A stretch of 26,428 bases of DNA from JBHOQX01 sp042408595 (GCA_042408595.1 JBHOQX010000056.1:1-26428), one strand, 5' to 3'. Shown: positions 9,312-17,073, counted from the first letter of the stretch. The notes: generated by a model not told the origin, from the sequence alone. A program made the numbers and translations.

Positions 9312-9704
9312 TCACGCGCCGAGGCTGCGCTCGGCGGGCTGCGCCGCGAGCGCCGTGCGCACCGCCCGCAAGAAGGTGTCGATATCGAACGGCTTGGCGA
9401 TCACCGCGTCGCAGCCGGCGGCGCGCGCCGCCTCGGTCTCGGCGCGGGTCACGTGCGCGGTGAAGGCGATCACCGGGATGTCGCGCGTCGCCGGATCGGA
9501 TTTGAGGCGGCGCGTCGCCTCCCAGCCGTCCAGTTGCGGCAGCGAGAGATCCATGAGGATCAGGTCGGGGCGGGCGCTGGCAGCGGCGGCTACCCCGCTC
9601 ATACCATCGGTCGCGCTGACGACCGTGTGTCCGGCGTCGCGCAGGATGATCTCGGCGATCTCCCGGTTGTCGCGCGTGTCCTCGATGACGAGAATGTAGG
9701 CCAT
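9312..9704 (-). CDS. Single-domain response regulator (CheY/DivK-like receiver)
   Basis: 130 residues, the length of a lone receiver domain, with no output domain. The acidic pair is Glu8-Asp9 (VIEDT), the phospho-acceptor Asp52 (LILMDLSLP), the switch Thr82 (IAFTA) and Lys104 (AKPF). The ATG at 9704 follows AGGAG at five bases. It probably relays phosphate from an unlinked histidine kinase, since no kinase is in the window. It lies 101 bases downstream of mfd on the same strand and has its own promoter in between. The 3' end converges on ftsK. Confidence 0.93.
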   Translation of the reverse strand: MAYILVIEDTRDNREIAEIILRDAGHTVVSATDGMSGVAAAASARPDLILMDLSLPQLDGWEATRRLKSDPATRDIPVIAFTAHVTRAETEAARAAGCDAVIAKPFDIDTFLRAVRTALAAQPAERSLGA

Positions 9705-9763
9705 TGCGCTCCTGCCTTCCCCGCTGCCAGGCTTCCCAGATGCGCCGCGATTCTGCGGTTGTA

Positions 9764-9792
9764 TTTATAACAAACCTACTACCGACCTACAA
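9764..9792 (-). promoter_or_regulatory. Promoter of the response regulator
   Basis: In an AT-rich island, the minus strand has TTGTAG (9787-9792), 17 bases, then TATAAA (9764-9769). The predicted start is near 9757, giving a leader of about 50 bases. No hairpin between mfd and this site was obvious. Confidence 0.5.
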
Positions 9793-9805
9793 AGTTACGG
9801 ACGGT

Positions 9806-12800
9806 TCACACCCGCTGTGCGCCGGTCTTTGTCGGCTGCGCGCCGACGCCCGCCACGCCCGCCAGGGTCTCCAGCAGCCCGGTGAGCGGCGCGACCCAGG
9901 CGTCGCGTACGCTGCGCCGGTCGAGCCGCAGGAACTGCGGCCCCAGCCTGACCGCCGGGTCGCGCGGCAGGCTGCGCCGTAGCCGCTCGCGGGCAGCGGG
10001 GCCGAGCTCCGGCAGGCGCACGATAAACTCCTCGTCGGTCGTGACGACCGATGGGACGCCGGCCTGCAGGCAGAGCGCCTTGATCAGCAGCCAGGTGAGC
10101 AACTGCTCGGCGGGCGCCGGTGGCTCGCCGAAGCGGTCGCGCAGCTCCTGGCGCAGATCGCGCACCTGCGCCGGCGTCTGCACCTCGGCCAGGCGCTGGT
10201 ACATCTCCAGCCGCACCTGCTCATCTGCGACATACTCCGGCGGCAGGTAGGCGTCCAGCGGCAGGTCGAGCGTAACGAGCGGGCTGACGAGCACCTTTTC
10301 GTCCACCTTAATCGGGGACGAAGGACGAAGGACGGCGGACCGACGCTGCCCGTCGGGTGCGGAACCGGCTACGCCCTGGAACAGCGTGCGCTGGTCGTTC
10401 GCCGTTCGCCTGCCGTCCGCCAGGGCGTCGAACTGCGCCTTCATCGTCTCGACCGCCTGGCGCAGCAGGCGCGAGTAGAGGTCGAAACCGACGGCGGCGA
10501 TGTGGCCGCTCTGCTCTGCGCCGAGCAGGTTGCCGGCGCCGCGGATCTCCAGGTCGCGCATGGCGATCCGCAGGCCCGCGCCCAGCTCGGTCGCCTCCTG
10601 GATGGCCAGCAGCCGCTCCTGCGCCTCGGCGGTCAGCCGGCGGTCGGGCGGGTAGAACAGGTAGGCGTAGGCGCGCTGCGAGCTGCGCCCGACGCGCCCA
10701 CGGAGTTGGTAGAGCTGCGCCAGGCCATAGTGCGTCGCGTCGTCGATGATGATCGTGTTGGCGTTCGGCACGTCCAGCCCGTTCTCGATGATCGTCGTGC
10801 AGACCAGCACGTCGTCCTTGCCGGCGAAGAAGTCGAGCATCACCCGCTCCAGCTGCTTCTCATCCATCTGGCCGTGCCCGACGGCGATCTTGGCTTCTGG
10901 CACAAGTTGTTGCAGCTTGTTGGCGACGTAGTAGATGCTCTGGACGCGGTTATGCAGGTAGAAGACTTGGCCGCCGCGGTCGATCTCGCGCAGGATCGCC
11001 TCGCGCGTGGTGCGCTCGTCGATCGGCAGCAGGTAGGTCTTCACCGGCAGGCGCTCCTCCGGCGGCGTGTCGATCACGCTCAGATCGCGGATGCCGGCCA
11101 GCGCCATGTGCAGCGTGCGCGGGATGGGCGTGGCGGTGAGCGTGAGCACGTCCACGTTGGCGCGCATCTGCTTGATCCGCTCCTTGTGGCGCACGCCGAA
11201 GCGCTGCTCTTCGTCCACGATCAGCAGGCCCAGGTTTTTGAAGACCACATCCTTCGACAGCAGGCGGTGCGTGCCGATGATGATATCGATCTCGCCGCGC
11301 GCCAGCCGCCGCACGATCTCGTCCTGCTCCTTCGCCGAGCGGAAGCGCGAGATCATCTCGACCGCCACCGGAAAGGCGGCCATGCGCCGGCTGAAGGTCT
11401 CGTAGTGCTGCTGGGCGAGCACGGTCGTCGGTACGAGCACGGCCACCTGCATGCCATCCTGCACCGCCTTGAACGCGGCCCGCAGCGCCACCTCGGTCTT
11501 GCCGAAGCCGACATCGCCGCAGATCAGGCGGTCCATCGGCTGCGGCTGCTCCATGTCCTGCTTGACCTCGGCGATCGCGCGGAGCTGGTCGTCGGTTTCG
11601 ATGTACGGGAACGACGCTTCCAGCTCGCGCTGCCACTCAGTGTCCGGGCTGAAGGCGTGCCCCTCGCTGAGCTGGCGGCGGGCGTACAGGTCAAGCAGTT
11701 CGTTGGCCAGCTCCTGGACGGCGGCGCGCACTTTGCGCTTGGTCCGCTCCCACTCCTGCGTGCCCAGCCGCGTCAACGGCGGCGGGGCCTCGCCGGAGCC
11801 GATATAGCGCGAGACGCGGTCCACCTGATCGACCGGGACGTACAGTCGGTCGCCCTCGGCGTAGCGCAGGTTGAGGTACTCGCGCTCGACGCCGCCGACG
11901 GTGCGGCGCACCAGCCCGTCGAAGACCGCGATGCCGTGCTCGATATGCACCACATAGTCGCCGACCTTCAGCCCGCGCAGGAAGGCGGCGCGCTCCTCGG
12001 CGCCCTTGTCGGCCTTGCGGCGGCGCTCGGCCAGCGGGCGGCGCTCGCGCCAGCCGAAGATCTCGGCGTCGGTGTAGAGCGTCAGGTTCAGCCCTGGCGC
12101 GCGCCAGCCGGCGTCGAGGCTGCCATGCACGACCGTGAACAGGGTTCGGGGTTCGGCGTTCACGGTGCGGGGCAGCGAGGCCGCTACACCATCCCTGCCA
12201 TCAGCGGCGGTATGTGCCGATCCCTGGCCGCTGGTCCCTGACCCGTGCCCCAGCGCCTCCTCTACCAACTCCTGGATTCGCGCGGCCTGCGGTGTAACGA
12301 CCGCGACCTGCTCACCGGCGCGCAGCCGTCCGGCGATATCCGCCACCAGGCGCTTGAGCTGCCCGCCGAACAGTTCGGTGACGACAAAGGGCGGAGGAGC
12401 TAAGGGTTGGGGGCTAGGAAGGATGGCAGCAGCGCCGTCCGCCTGCACTATGTCGCCAGCCCCTGGTCCCTCCTCGTTGTTGCTCAGATCCACCACCGTC
12501 CGGCCGCGCCCGCGCGCCAGTAGCTCGTTCCACAGCAGGTAGGGGCGCGGAAAGTCGGGCGGCAGTTCGCCGCCGGCGATGCGCGACTCGCGCTGCTCTT
12601 CGGCCTGACGTTCGAGTTCGGCGGCCTGCTGGCGCAGCAGCATCAGCTCGCTCGCCAGCACCGGCGCGGAGGGCGGCAGGTGGTCGAGCAGCGTGGCGAT
12701 GCGCGACGGGTCGCGGAAGAACGGCGCGTAGAAGGCGCGCCCCTCGAAGCGCTCGCCGGCTGCGAGGCGCTCGGCGGCGGCCTGCCACTCCTCGCGGGCC

Positions 12801-13672
12801 TCCGGGCGCAGCGTGTCGAGCGACAGGTCGGCGATCCGCGCCAGCGCCGCCTCGCGCCGCCAGAGCGGGATATCATGCGGCGGGCCGACCAGCGCCTCGC
12901 GCTCGCGGCTCTGGCTACGCTGCGAGAGCGGGTCGAAGCGGCGCAGGCTGTCGATCTCGTCGCCGAAGAACTCGATCCGCAGCGGCGCGTCGTTGCCGGG
13001 CGGGAAGATGTCGAGAATGCCGCCACGCCGGTTCAGCTCGCCTGGCTCCTCGACCGTCGGCGCGGCGCGGTAGCCCAGCTCCAGCCAGTGTCGGACGAGA
13101 TCATCCGGGTTGGCCGCCGCGCCCTGGCGCAGCCACACCGCCGCCTCGGCCCACTCCTCGGGCGTCAGCGTCGGCTGGGTGAGGGCCTTGAGCGGAGCGA
13201 CAATAACGACCGGTCGGGGTCCGGGGTTCAGGGTTGGGGGTGCAGATGCGTGTCCCAACGGATGCCCGCTCGAGGACCCCTGATCCCTGATCCCTGATCC
13301 CTGCGCCGCCAGGCGCGCCAACACCCGCAGCCGCCCGGCGAGCACATCCGCGCCGGGGGACATATGCTCGTAGGGGAAGGCGTCGCTGGCCGGGAAGAGG
13401 AGCACGCCCTCGGCGTCGAGCCACATGCACAGGTCGGCGCGGGCGCGGAGGGCGGCGTCGCCGCTGCCGACGACGTAGAGCAGCGGCCCGCCGAGCTGCC
13501 GCGCCAGCGCGGCGACCAGCGGCGGGCGGGCCGCGCCGATCAGTGGGGCGACGCGCAGCCGCGCCCCGGCGGGCGCCCGCAGCGCCTCCGCGATCGCGCG
13601 GGTGGCCGGGTCGGCGGCGATCTGGTCGAGAATCTGGGAGAGTTCGGTAGCCAATAGCGCGCTTTCAGGCAA
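9806..13672 (-). CDS. mfd: Transcription-repair coupling factor Mfd
   Basis: 1288 residues, longer than the roughly 1150 usual for Mfd because of linkers made from heptamer repeats. The UvrB-like N-terminal half is 1-470. The RNA-polymerase-interacting domain starts near 571 (GDYVVHIEHGIAVFDG). The RecG-like translocase has Walker A GDVGFGKT at 719-726 and DEEQ at 820-823, then TATPIPRTL, QLRGRVGRS and the TRG region. The C-terminal UvrA-interacting domain runs from about 1125. The protein pushes stalled RNA polymerase off lesions and recruits UvrA. The given start is a TTG at 13672 with a poor ribosome site; a CTG nine bases upstream is in frame, so the exact start is open. Extra segments at about 123-152, 397-428, 474-513 and 1090-1123 correspond to the repeat tracts. 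Confidence 0.96.
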   Translation of the reverse strand: MPESALLATELSQILDQIAADPATRAIAEALRAPAGARLRVAPLIGAARPPLVAALARQLGGPLLYVVGSGDAALRARADLCMWLDAEGVLLFPASDAFPYEHMSPGADVLAGRLRVLARLAAQGSGIRDQGSSSGHPLGHASAPPTLNPGPRPVVIVAPLKALTQPTLTPEEWAEAAVWLRQGAAANPDDLVRHWLELGYRAAPTVEEPGELNRRGGILDIFPPGNDAPLRIEFFGDEIDSLRRFDPLSQRSQSREREALVGPPHDIPLWRREAALARIADLSLDTLRPEAREEWQAAAERLAAGERFEGRAFYAPFFRDPSRIATLLDHLPPSAPVLASELMLLRQQAAELERQAEEQRESRIAGGELPPDFPRPYLLWNELLARGRGRTVVDLSNNEEGPGAGDIVQADGAAAILPSPQPLAPPPFVVTELFGGQLKRLVADIAGRLRAGEQVAVVTPQAARIQELVEEALGHGSGTSGQGSAHTAADGRDGVAASLPRTVNAEPRTLFTVVHGSLDAGWRAPGLNLTLYTDAEIFGWRERRPLAERRRKADKGAEERAAFLRGLKVGDYVVHIEHGIAVFDGLVRRTVGGVEREYLNLRYAEGDRLYVPVDQVDRVSRYIGSGEAPPPLTRLGTQEWERTKRKVRAAVQELANELLDLYARRQLSEGHAFSPDTEWQRELEASFPYIETDDQLRAIAEVKQDMEQPQPMDRLICGDVGFGKTEVALRAAFKAVQDGMQVAVLVPTTVLAQQHYETFSRRMAAFPVAVEMISRFRSAKEQDEIVRRLARGEIDIIIGTHRLLSKDVVFKNLGLLIVDEEQRFGVRHKERIKQMRANVDVLTLTATPIPRTLHMALAGIRDLSVIDTPPEERLPVKTYLLPIDERTTREAILREIDRGGQVFYLHNRVQSIYYVANKLQQLVPEAKIAVGHGQMDEKQLERVMLDFFAGKDDVLVCTTIIENGLDVPNANTIIIDDATHYGLAQLYQLRGRVGRSSQRAYAYLFYPPDRRLTAEAQERLLAIQEATELGAGLRIAMRDLEIRGAGNLLGAEQSGHIAAVGFDLYSRLLRQAVETMKAQFDALADGRRTANDQRTLFQGVAGSAPDGQRRSAVLRPSSPIKVDEKVLVSPLVTLDLPLDAYLPPEYVADEQVRLEMYQRLAEVQTPAQVRDLRQELRDRFGEPPAPAEQLLTWLLIKALCLQAGVPSVVTTDEEFIVRLPELGPAARERLRRSLPRDPAVRLGPQFLRLDRRSVRDAWVAPLTGLLETLAGVAGVGAQPTKTGAQRV
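10313..10408. repeat. Heptamer repeats in mfd (cluster 1)
   Basis: GGACGAA is repeated twice near 10315-10330 and followed by GGACGGC. A second run near 10375-10408 reads TCGTTCG, CCGTTCG, CCTGCCG. Both lie in the segment coding for residues about 1090-1123, between the TRG region and the C-terminal domain. Confidence 0.55.
12135..12253. repeat. Heptamer repeats in mfd (cluster 2)
   Basis: GGGTTCG occurs twice in tandem with variant GCGTTCA near 12142-12163. Near 12218-12245 are GATCCCT, GGCCGCT, GGTCCCT, GACCCGT. They encode a Gly/Ser/Ala-rich insert (residues about 474-513). Confidence 0.55.
12395..12480. repeat. Heptamer-like repeats in mfd (cluster 3)
   Basis: Degenerate units GCTAAGG, GTTGGGG, GCTAGGA around 12398-12420, within the segment for residues about 397-428 (Pro/Ala-rich, PSPQPLAPPP). 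Weaker than the other clusters. Confidence 0.4.
13212..13303. repeat. Heptamer repeats in mfd (cluster 4, clearest)
   Basis: CCCTGAT is present three times in perfect tandem at 13278-13298, followed by CCCTG. A second run (GGTCGGG, GTCCGGG, GTTCAGG, GTTGGGG) begins at 13212. The cluster codes for residues about 123-152, a Gly/Ser/Asn/Pro insert in the N-terminal UvrB-like region. Confidence 0.7.
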
Positions 13673-13722
13673 TCCAAACAGGGCCTGGTCGCACCTGACC
13701 GGCCCCAGCGTGTGTTGGTTGT

Positions 13723-13728
13723 ATTATA
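13723..13728 (-). promoter_or_regulatory. mfd promoter, extended -10
   Basis: On the minus strand TGCTATAAT gives a perfect -10 at 13723-13728 with the extended TG. No -35 is recognisable. Transcription would start near 13716, leaving a leader of about 44 bases to the TTG start. Confidence 0.6.
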
Positions 13729-13937
13729 GCAGAGGGAGGTGCGCTGAGGCGGGAACAGGAGGCGAACTGCCGTGTTCGCTCGCGGGATCGGGAACATAGA
13801 CAAGGAGAGCGGGACTCAGGAGGACAGAGAGCCTCATCTCAGCCATCGGTCGATGGTTCACTTCACCGCTTTTGGTAATGCGTTGGTCATAGCGCTGGGC
13901 TACACTCCAAGTATTGCGTCCTTCTACCACATTTTAA

Positions 13938-14550
13938 GGAGTTGCCAATAGGTTCGACACCACGGTGTGGCTACAACCTTCCGAGGCGGCGACGCTGCAG
14001 GTTCATGTGACCAGCGGCGCGGAGCAGGCCAGTGCGGCGGTCGGCATCCCGCTGGCGCGGATCGCGCCGCTGGTCTTCCTGCTGGGGCTAGCGCGACCAA
14101 CCCGCCCTCCTTCGATGTAGACCCGAATACCGTCTGCTTCTGGGCCAACAAGGGCGCGAAGTACGGTCATCTGTTCGAGGCGCCGGAGCGGCTTGGCTCC
14201 GAGAAGGATCACACCTAATGTCAAGCAAGCCCCGCCCCAGCGACGTATGGCGTGCAGGTCGGCCTTGGTAAGCCGTCGGTCTGCTACACGCGCGATGGGC
14301 GGTTCTAGGCTGGGCCGGATGGCATCCACCGCGCCAGCGACCACGCGCTGGTTGACAAACTGCCGCTGCCGCTGTTCCGCTCGCCCGGTCAACTCCGGCA
14401 CGTCGGCTGGACGCCCGATAACCGCGCCGTGGTCTACACGGCAGGGGTTGATCACTTGATCAAGAAGTTGACATGCCGATGTTCAGCTACACATGCTTCC
14501 CGGTCGCGCAGCCGCTGCTGCTACGCCGCCTGCCGGAGGAGGTGCGGTAA
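13938..14550 (+). pseudogene. Decayed gene, TolB/WD40-like repeat protein remnant (part 1)
   Basis: Protein-like segments appear in shifting plus-strand frames. First comes FDTTVWLQPSEAATLQVHV (from about 13953), then after a shift near 14093 SFDVDPNTVCFWANKGAKYG. Next are a TAA (14216), SVCYTRDGRF followed by TAG, LRHVGWTPDNRAVVYTAG, and after another shift near 14470 MPMFSYTCFPVAQPLLLRRL to a TAA at 14548. GWTPDNRAVVYT is typical of beta-propeller repeats. At least two stops and two frameshifts make expression of a full protein implausible. The gene of origin is not recognised. Confidence 0.55.
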
Positions 14551-14644
14551 GCGGCGGCCGCGCCGGCGCCTGGCTGCTCGACGCCCAAAACACTGGATGA
14601 CGTCGGCGGCGGGACGCTATCCTAGCACATCGGACAACGCGCCC

Positions 14645-14681
14645 GCCGCGTGCCACAGGCCGCGTGCCTGTGGCACGCGGC
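14645..14681 (+). terminator. Strong hairpin between two gene remnants
   Basis: Perfect 16-base arms (14645-14660 and 14666-14681, GCCGCGTGCCACAGGC and complement) surround a five-base loop. It lies after remnant 1 and directly before the ribosome site of remnant 2, so it is probably the old terminator. No U-tract on either strand. Confidence 0.5.
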
Positions 14682-14699
14682 GAGCGAAAGGAGCATCCC

Positions 14700-15144
14700 T
14701 TGACCTCCGTGCGGAGTGCGGGGCTCCTCCTTGGGTGAGCGCTGCTGGTCGCCGCTTGGGTAATGGCCCGCCCCGCGGAGCCCCTGGCTGTCTGAAACCT
14801 TCGGAGCCTTGCCTGGGGGCGCCCCATCGCTGTCTCCTCGAATGGCGCCGTCTATGCCTGCGATGTTCCCGACCGTCGCTCGTGCCCTGTCAACTAAATC
14901 AGGCTTCCCGAAAGCGTGATCAGCTGCGCTGGCACCCCAGGTCCAGCGCATCGCCCTCAGCCCGGACGGCGCCTGGCTCGCGCTGGTCGATGACCAGGCG
15001 GTGCGGCTGGCGCGAACCAGCGATACCCACGTGGTTTACACGGTCGAACTTCTGTCTCCGGAATTGCAACACATTACCGGCCTTACGTTCGGCTCCGATG
15101 GGCGCGCGCTCGCCACGCCCATCGCCTGCGGCGCAGGGGAGGCG
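14700..15144 (+). pseudogene. Decayed secreted WD40/TolB-like protein (part 2)
   Basis: A well-placed AAAGGAG (14687-14693) precedes a TTG at 14700. The frame begins like a signal peptide (LTSVRSAGLLLG, stop, ALLVAAWVMARPAEPLAV) but carries an in-frame TGA and another shortly after. Later pieces in other frames read PIAVSSNGAVYACDV (about 14830) and VQRIALSPDGAWLALVDD plus HITGLTFGSDGRALAT (14940-15120), which are propeller-type repeats. It ends against the 3' end of crcB on the other strand. Several lesions, so not functional as read. Confidence 0.55.
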
Positions 15145-15522
15145 CTACGGCGCCAGCCAGGCGAGCCCGGCCCCCAAGAACACGCCAAGCAGACCGAGGC
15201 CGATGCTTCCGAGCACGTACAGTGCCGCCTCGACGAGGCTGCCGCTCATCAGGAGCGCGTAGGTCTCGTAGCTGAAGCTGGAGAAGGTGGTGAAGCCGCC
15301 GAGCAGCCCGGTGACCAGCAGCAGCCGCACCGGTTCGCTCAGCGTGATGCGGCTGGTGGCCAGCACGAGGAGCAGCCCGATCAAGAAACTGCCGATCACA
15401 TTGATCAGCAGCGTGCCGTACGGGAAGGTCGTCCCCCAGCGCTGCGCGGCCCAGAGCGACAGGCCGTAGCGCAGGTTCGCGCCGACCGCGGCGCCCAACG
15501 CGATAACCAGGATCTGCGTCAT
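15145..15522 (-). CDS. crcB: Fluoride ion channel/exporter CrcB (Fluc)
   Basis: 125 residues from the ATG at 15522 (GGAGGAG five bases upstream). A longer in-frame start at 15630 is rejected because it would run back through the 3' end of the upstream gene. Four hydrophobic segments fill the protein. Fluc signatures are present: GANLRYG (14-20), GTLLINVIGSFLIG with Asn41, and GGFTTFSSF (75-83) with the pore phenylalanines Phe80 and Phe83. In the family a dual-topology dimer lets fluoride leave the cell. The start overlaps the metallophosphoesterase stop (ATGA), so translation is probably coupled. Two fluoride riboswitches lie upstream on the same strand, which fits the role. Confidence 0.95.
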   Translation of the reverse strand: MTQILVIALGAAVGANLRYGLSLWAAQRWGTTFPYGTLLINVIGSFLIGLLLVLATSRITLSEPVRLLLVTGLLGGFTTFSSFSYETYALLMSGSLVEAALYVLGSIGLGLLGVFLGAGLAWLAP

Positions 15523-16496
15523 GGCGCTCCTCCACAGCAACGCCGCCGGCAGCAGGCCGGCACGCCGCCTCTCGCCCGCTGCGGCGCGCCCAGTGCGCGC
15601 CGCCCGCTCCAGTGAAACCTGCTCATCCATGACCCCTCACGGGTGTGCCGCGCGCGGCCGAAGACGGTATGGCACAGTGTCGTTCGCGGGCTGCGCGTAT
15701 CGAAGATGACGGCGTGTAGCCGGCCGCCAGCTTGGCCGGGGTTGACGCACAGCGTCGGCCCGATCCATTCCGCAAAGCTCCCGCTGACTGACGGCGCTTC
15801 GTGAATGTGCCCGTGCAGCGTGAGAGGCGGCTGATACTGCTCGATAAACGCGCGCACCGCCCGGCTCCCGACCGGCCGTCCATCGCACCGCCGGTCTAGC
15901 GCCGTCCCGTAGGGTGGGCAGTGGATGACGTACATCGTGCGTGACGGGTCGCTCTGCGCTGCCAGGCGGTTCAATTCGTCCCACAGTGTCGGCAGCCCCT
16001 GCAAGCTTGCCAGTGAAACCGGACGCAGGAATCCGCGGCGATTGCTGAGTCCGCCGATCGCTGGAAAGGGCGGCTCGTCGCCGATACCTTCGAGGCGATC
16101 CCAGTCTTTCGGTACGAATGGCGTGACCGGCACCAGGCTCATTCCGGCCAGCCACCAACCGGCGCCCAGCCGCCAGGCCAGCCGGTGCAGCGGGCGCATC
16201 AGACCTTCGACCGCCAGATCATCGAACAGGTCGATCGTCGATGCCCAATCTTCGTTGCCCGGCATGGCATAGACCGCCGGCGCGCGGGGCAGCGCCCGCA
16301 CCTGCCGAAGCCAGGGGGTGAGCGCGTGCCGCAGAAACTGTCGCTGGAGCACCAGCCCCCGGCCGGGCTCGTGATCGCTCGGGAGCAGGTCGCCGCCGAG
16401 GACGACCGCCCTCGCCCGTTCATCCCGAGCCAGGCGGAGCAGCTCCACGTAGTGCGACTGATCGCCGTGGAGATCGGATGCATAAACGATACGCAT
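15519..16496 (-). CDS. Metallophosphoesterase (calcineurin-like phosphatase)
   Basis: 325 residues from the ATG at 16496. Metal-site motifs are in family order: DLHGD (Asp8, His10), GGDLLPSD (Asp36), MPGNEDW (Asn81), YVIHCPPYG, and LHGHIHEAP near the end. GNED replaces the commoner GNHD, as in some bacterial branches. The last 45 residues or so are Arg/Cys-rich (ACCRRRCCGG) and look like extended read-through into the crcB ribosome site rather than a domain. The substrate is unknown. The stop overlaps the crcB start by four bases, so the two are co-translated. No strong ribosome site; see the -10 at 16506-16511, which suggests a leaderless message. A link with fluoride stress is inferred from position only. 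Confidence 0.87.
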   Translation of the reverse strand: MRIVYASDLHGDQSHYVELLRLARDERARAVVLGGDLLPSDHEPGRGLVLQRQFLRHALTPWLRQVRALPRAPAVYAMPGNEDWASTIDLFDDLAVEGLMRPLHRLAWRLGAGWWLAGMSLVPVTPFVPKDWDRLEGIGDEPPFPAIGGLSNRRGFLRPVSLASLQGLPTLWDELNRLAAQSDPSRTMYVIHCPPYGTALDRRCDGRPVGSRAVRAFIEQYQPPLTLHGHIHEAPSVSGSFAEWIGPTLCVNPGQAGGRLHAVIFDTRSPRTTLCHTVFGRARHTREGSWMSRFHWSGRRALGAPQRARGGVPACCRRRCCGGAP

Positions 16497-16505
16497 CTGT
16501 CAGAC

Positions 16506-16511
16506 ATTCTA
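16506..16511 (-). promoter_or_regulatory. Possible leaderless promoter of the phosphoesterase-crcB operon
   Basis: Minus-strand TAGAAT ends nine bases before the ATG at 16496, so transcription would begin within two or three bases of the start codon. The gene also lacks a Shine-Dalgarno sequence. No clear -35. Confidence 0.35.
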
Positions 16512-16596
16512 TCGCAGAGTGATCCGGTCGCCTGCGGCTTAGGAGGTGTGGCGAGTCTATGGCCCGCCACGAATCTGGTTTGCGTGTTCCAGGAAT

Positions 16597-16630
16597 GGTC
16601 TTGGAGGAGGCAGCCCTCCAAAACCTCCCC
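16597..16630. repeat. REP-like palindrome, copy 1
   Basis: GGTCTTGGAGG pairs with CCTCCAAAACC around a short loop (11 pairs, one G-U), followed by TCCCCG. It resembles the element at 17903-17933 (stem ending CCTCCAGG-CCTCCCCGG). It lies between the repeat-protein gene and the phosphoesterase. Confidence 0.4.
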
Positions 16631-16677
16631 GCCGCGTAGTGTGTGTTGTATCGCTGCGCTTGCATTGCACAGGAGCG

Positions 16678-16698
16678 GGGAGGGCTCGAGTCCCTCCC
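16678..16698 (-). terminator. Hairpin after the repeat-protein gene
   Basis: GGGAGGG (16678-16684) and CCCTCCC (16692-16698) flank a seven-base loop, 30 bases past the stop of the 80-residue gene. Weak U content downstream, so only a possible terminator. Confidence 0.35.
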
Positions 16699-16729
16699 TC
16701 GCCATTCCGCGCGCCCGCAACCAGTACGC

Positions 16730-16972
16730 TCAATCCGCCGACGCGGGCCGTTCCCGCGTTGGCATCCGCTCCGCTGGCGCCACCTGCGCCGCGGCGCGCA
16801 TTCCGCGCGCGTAGTCGTCGCGGGGTGCCCAGTCCAGGCCGAAGGTGCTGTGGCCGGCGTAGACGCCGCGCCCGTAGCTGCCGGGAGTTTTCCAGTCCAG
16901 GCCGAAGGTGCTGTGGCCGGCGTAGACGCCGCGCCCGTAGCTGCCGGGTGTTACGTTTTGTTGAGTGGTCAT
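16730..16972 (-). CDS. Small tandem-repeat protein downstream of a fluoride riboswitch, unknown function
   Basis: 80 residues from the ATG at 16972, with a strong GGAGGAG four bases upstream. After MTTQQNV come two identical copies of a TPGSYGRGVYAGHSTFGLDW unit (period 21 residues), then a degraded third (APRDDYARGMRAAAQ) and a polar tail. There is no signal peptide, membrane segment or cysteine. The repeats are rich in Gly, Tyr, Phe, Trp and His. The DNA repeat is perfect over 57 bases (16829-16885 and 16892-16948), so the duplication is recent or kept homogenised. It follows a crcB-motif riboswitch (17101-17151) and precedes the phosphoesterase-crcB pair. I do not recognise the family. A role in fluoride tolerance is inferred from control and context only. 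Confidence 0.78.
   Translation of the reverse strand: MTTQQNVTPGSYGRGVYAGHSTFGLDWKTPGSYGRGVYAGHSTFGLDWAPRDDYARGMRAAAQVAPAERMPTRERPASAD
16829..16948 (-). repeat. Two 57-base identical repeats, period 63
   Basis: 16829-16885 and 16892-16948 are identical. The six bases between them differ from the flanks. The period of 63 keeps the reading frame of the 80-residue protein (21 residues per unit). Confidence 0.9.
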
Positions 16973-17027
16973 GGGGCTCCTCCATCACCAGGTTCAGTGG
17001 GTCGATGGCTGCGGCAGCACAACAAAC

Positions 17028-17058
17028 GCCTGCCGCTGCCCGTGGGGCAACGGCAGGC
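17028..17058 (-). terminator. Terminator-like hairpin in the leader of the repeat-protein gene
   Basis: On the minus strand GCCTGCCG-T-TGCCC pairs with GGGCA-G-CGGCAGGC around a CAC loop (8 + 5 pairs with one mismatch), followed by the U-rich GTTTGTTGTG. It lies between riboswitch 2 and the gene start, so it is the likely decision point of that riboswitch, or the end of the upstream transcript. Confidence 0.6.
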
Positions 17059-17073
17059 GTCGCGCGCGGCGTG

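Noticed and set aside
13724..13930. 68-residue minus-strand frame
   Set aside because: It covers the mfd promoter, starts at a GTG without a ribosome site and has no recognisable content.
14003..14455. 150-residue minus-strand frame
   Set aside because: Antisense to plus-strand propeller remnants whose translation is more protein-like; no motif on the minus strand.
15523..15640. Fluoride riboswitch directly before crcB
   Set aside because: No GATG...GATGGC...CTAC pattern found; this segment is the 3' end of the phosphoesterase gene.
16829..16948. CRISPR-like repeats
   Set aside because: Only two copies, six-base separation and in-frame coding with a strong ribosome site.
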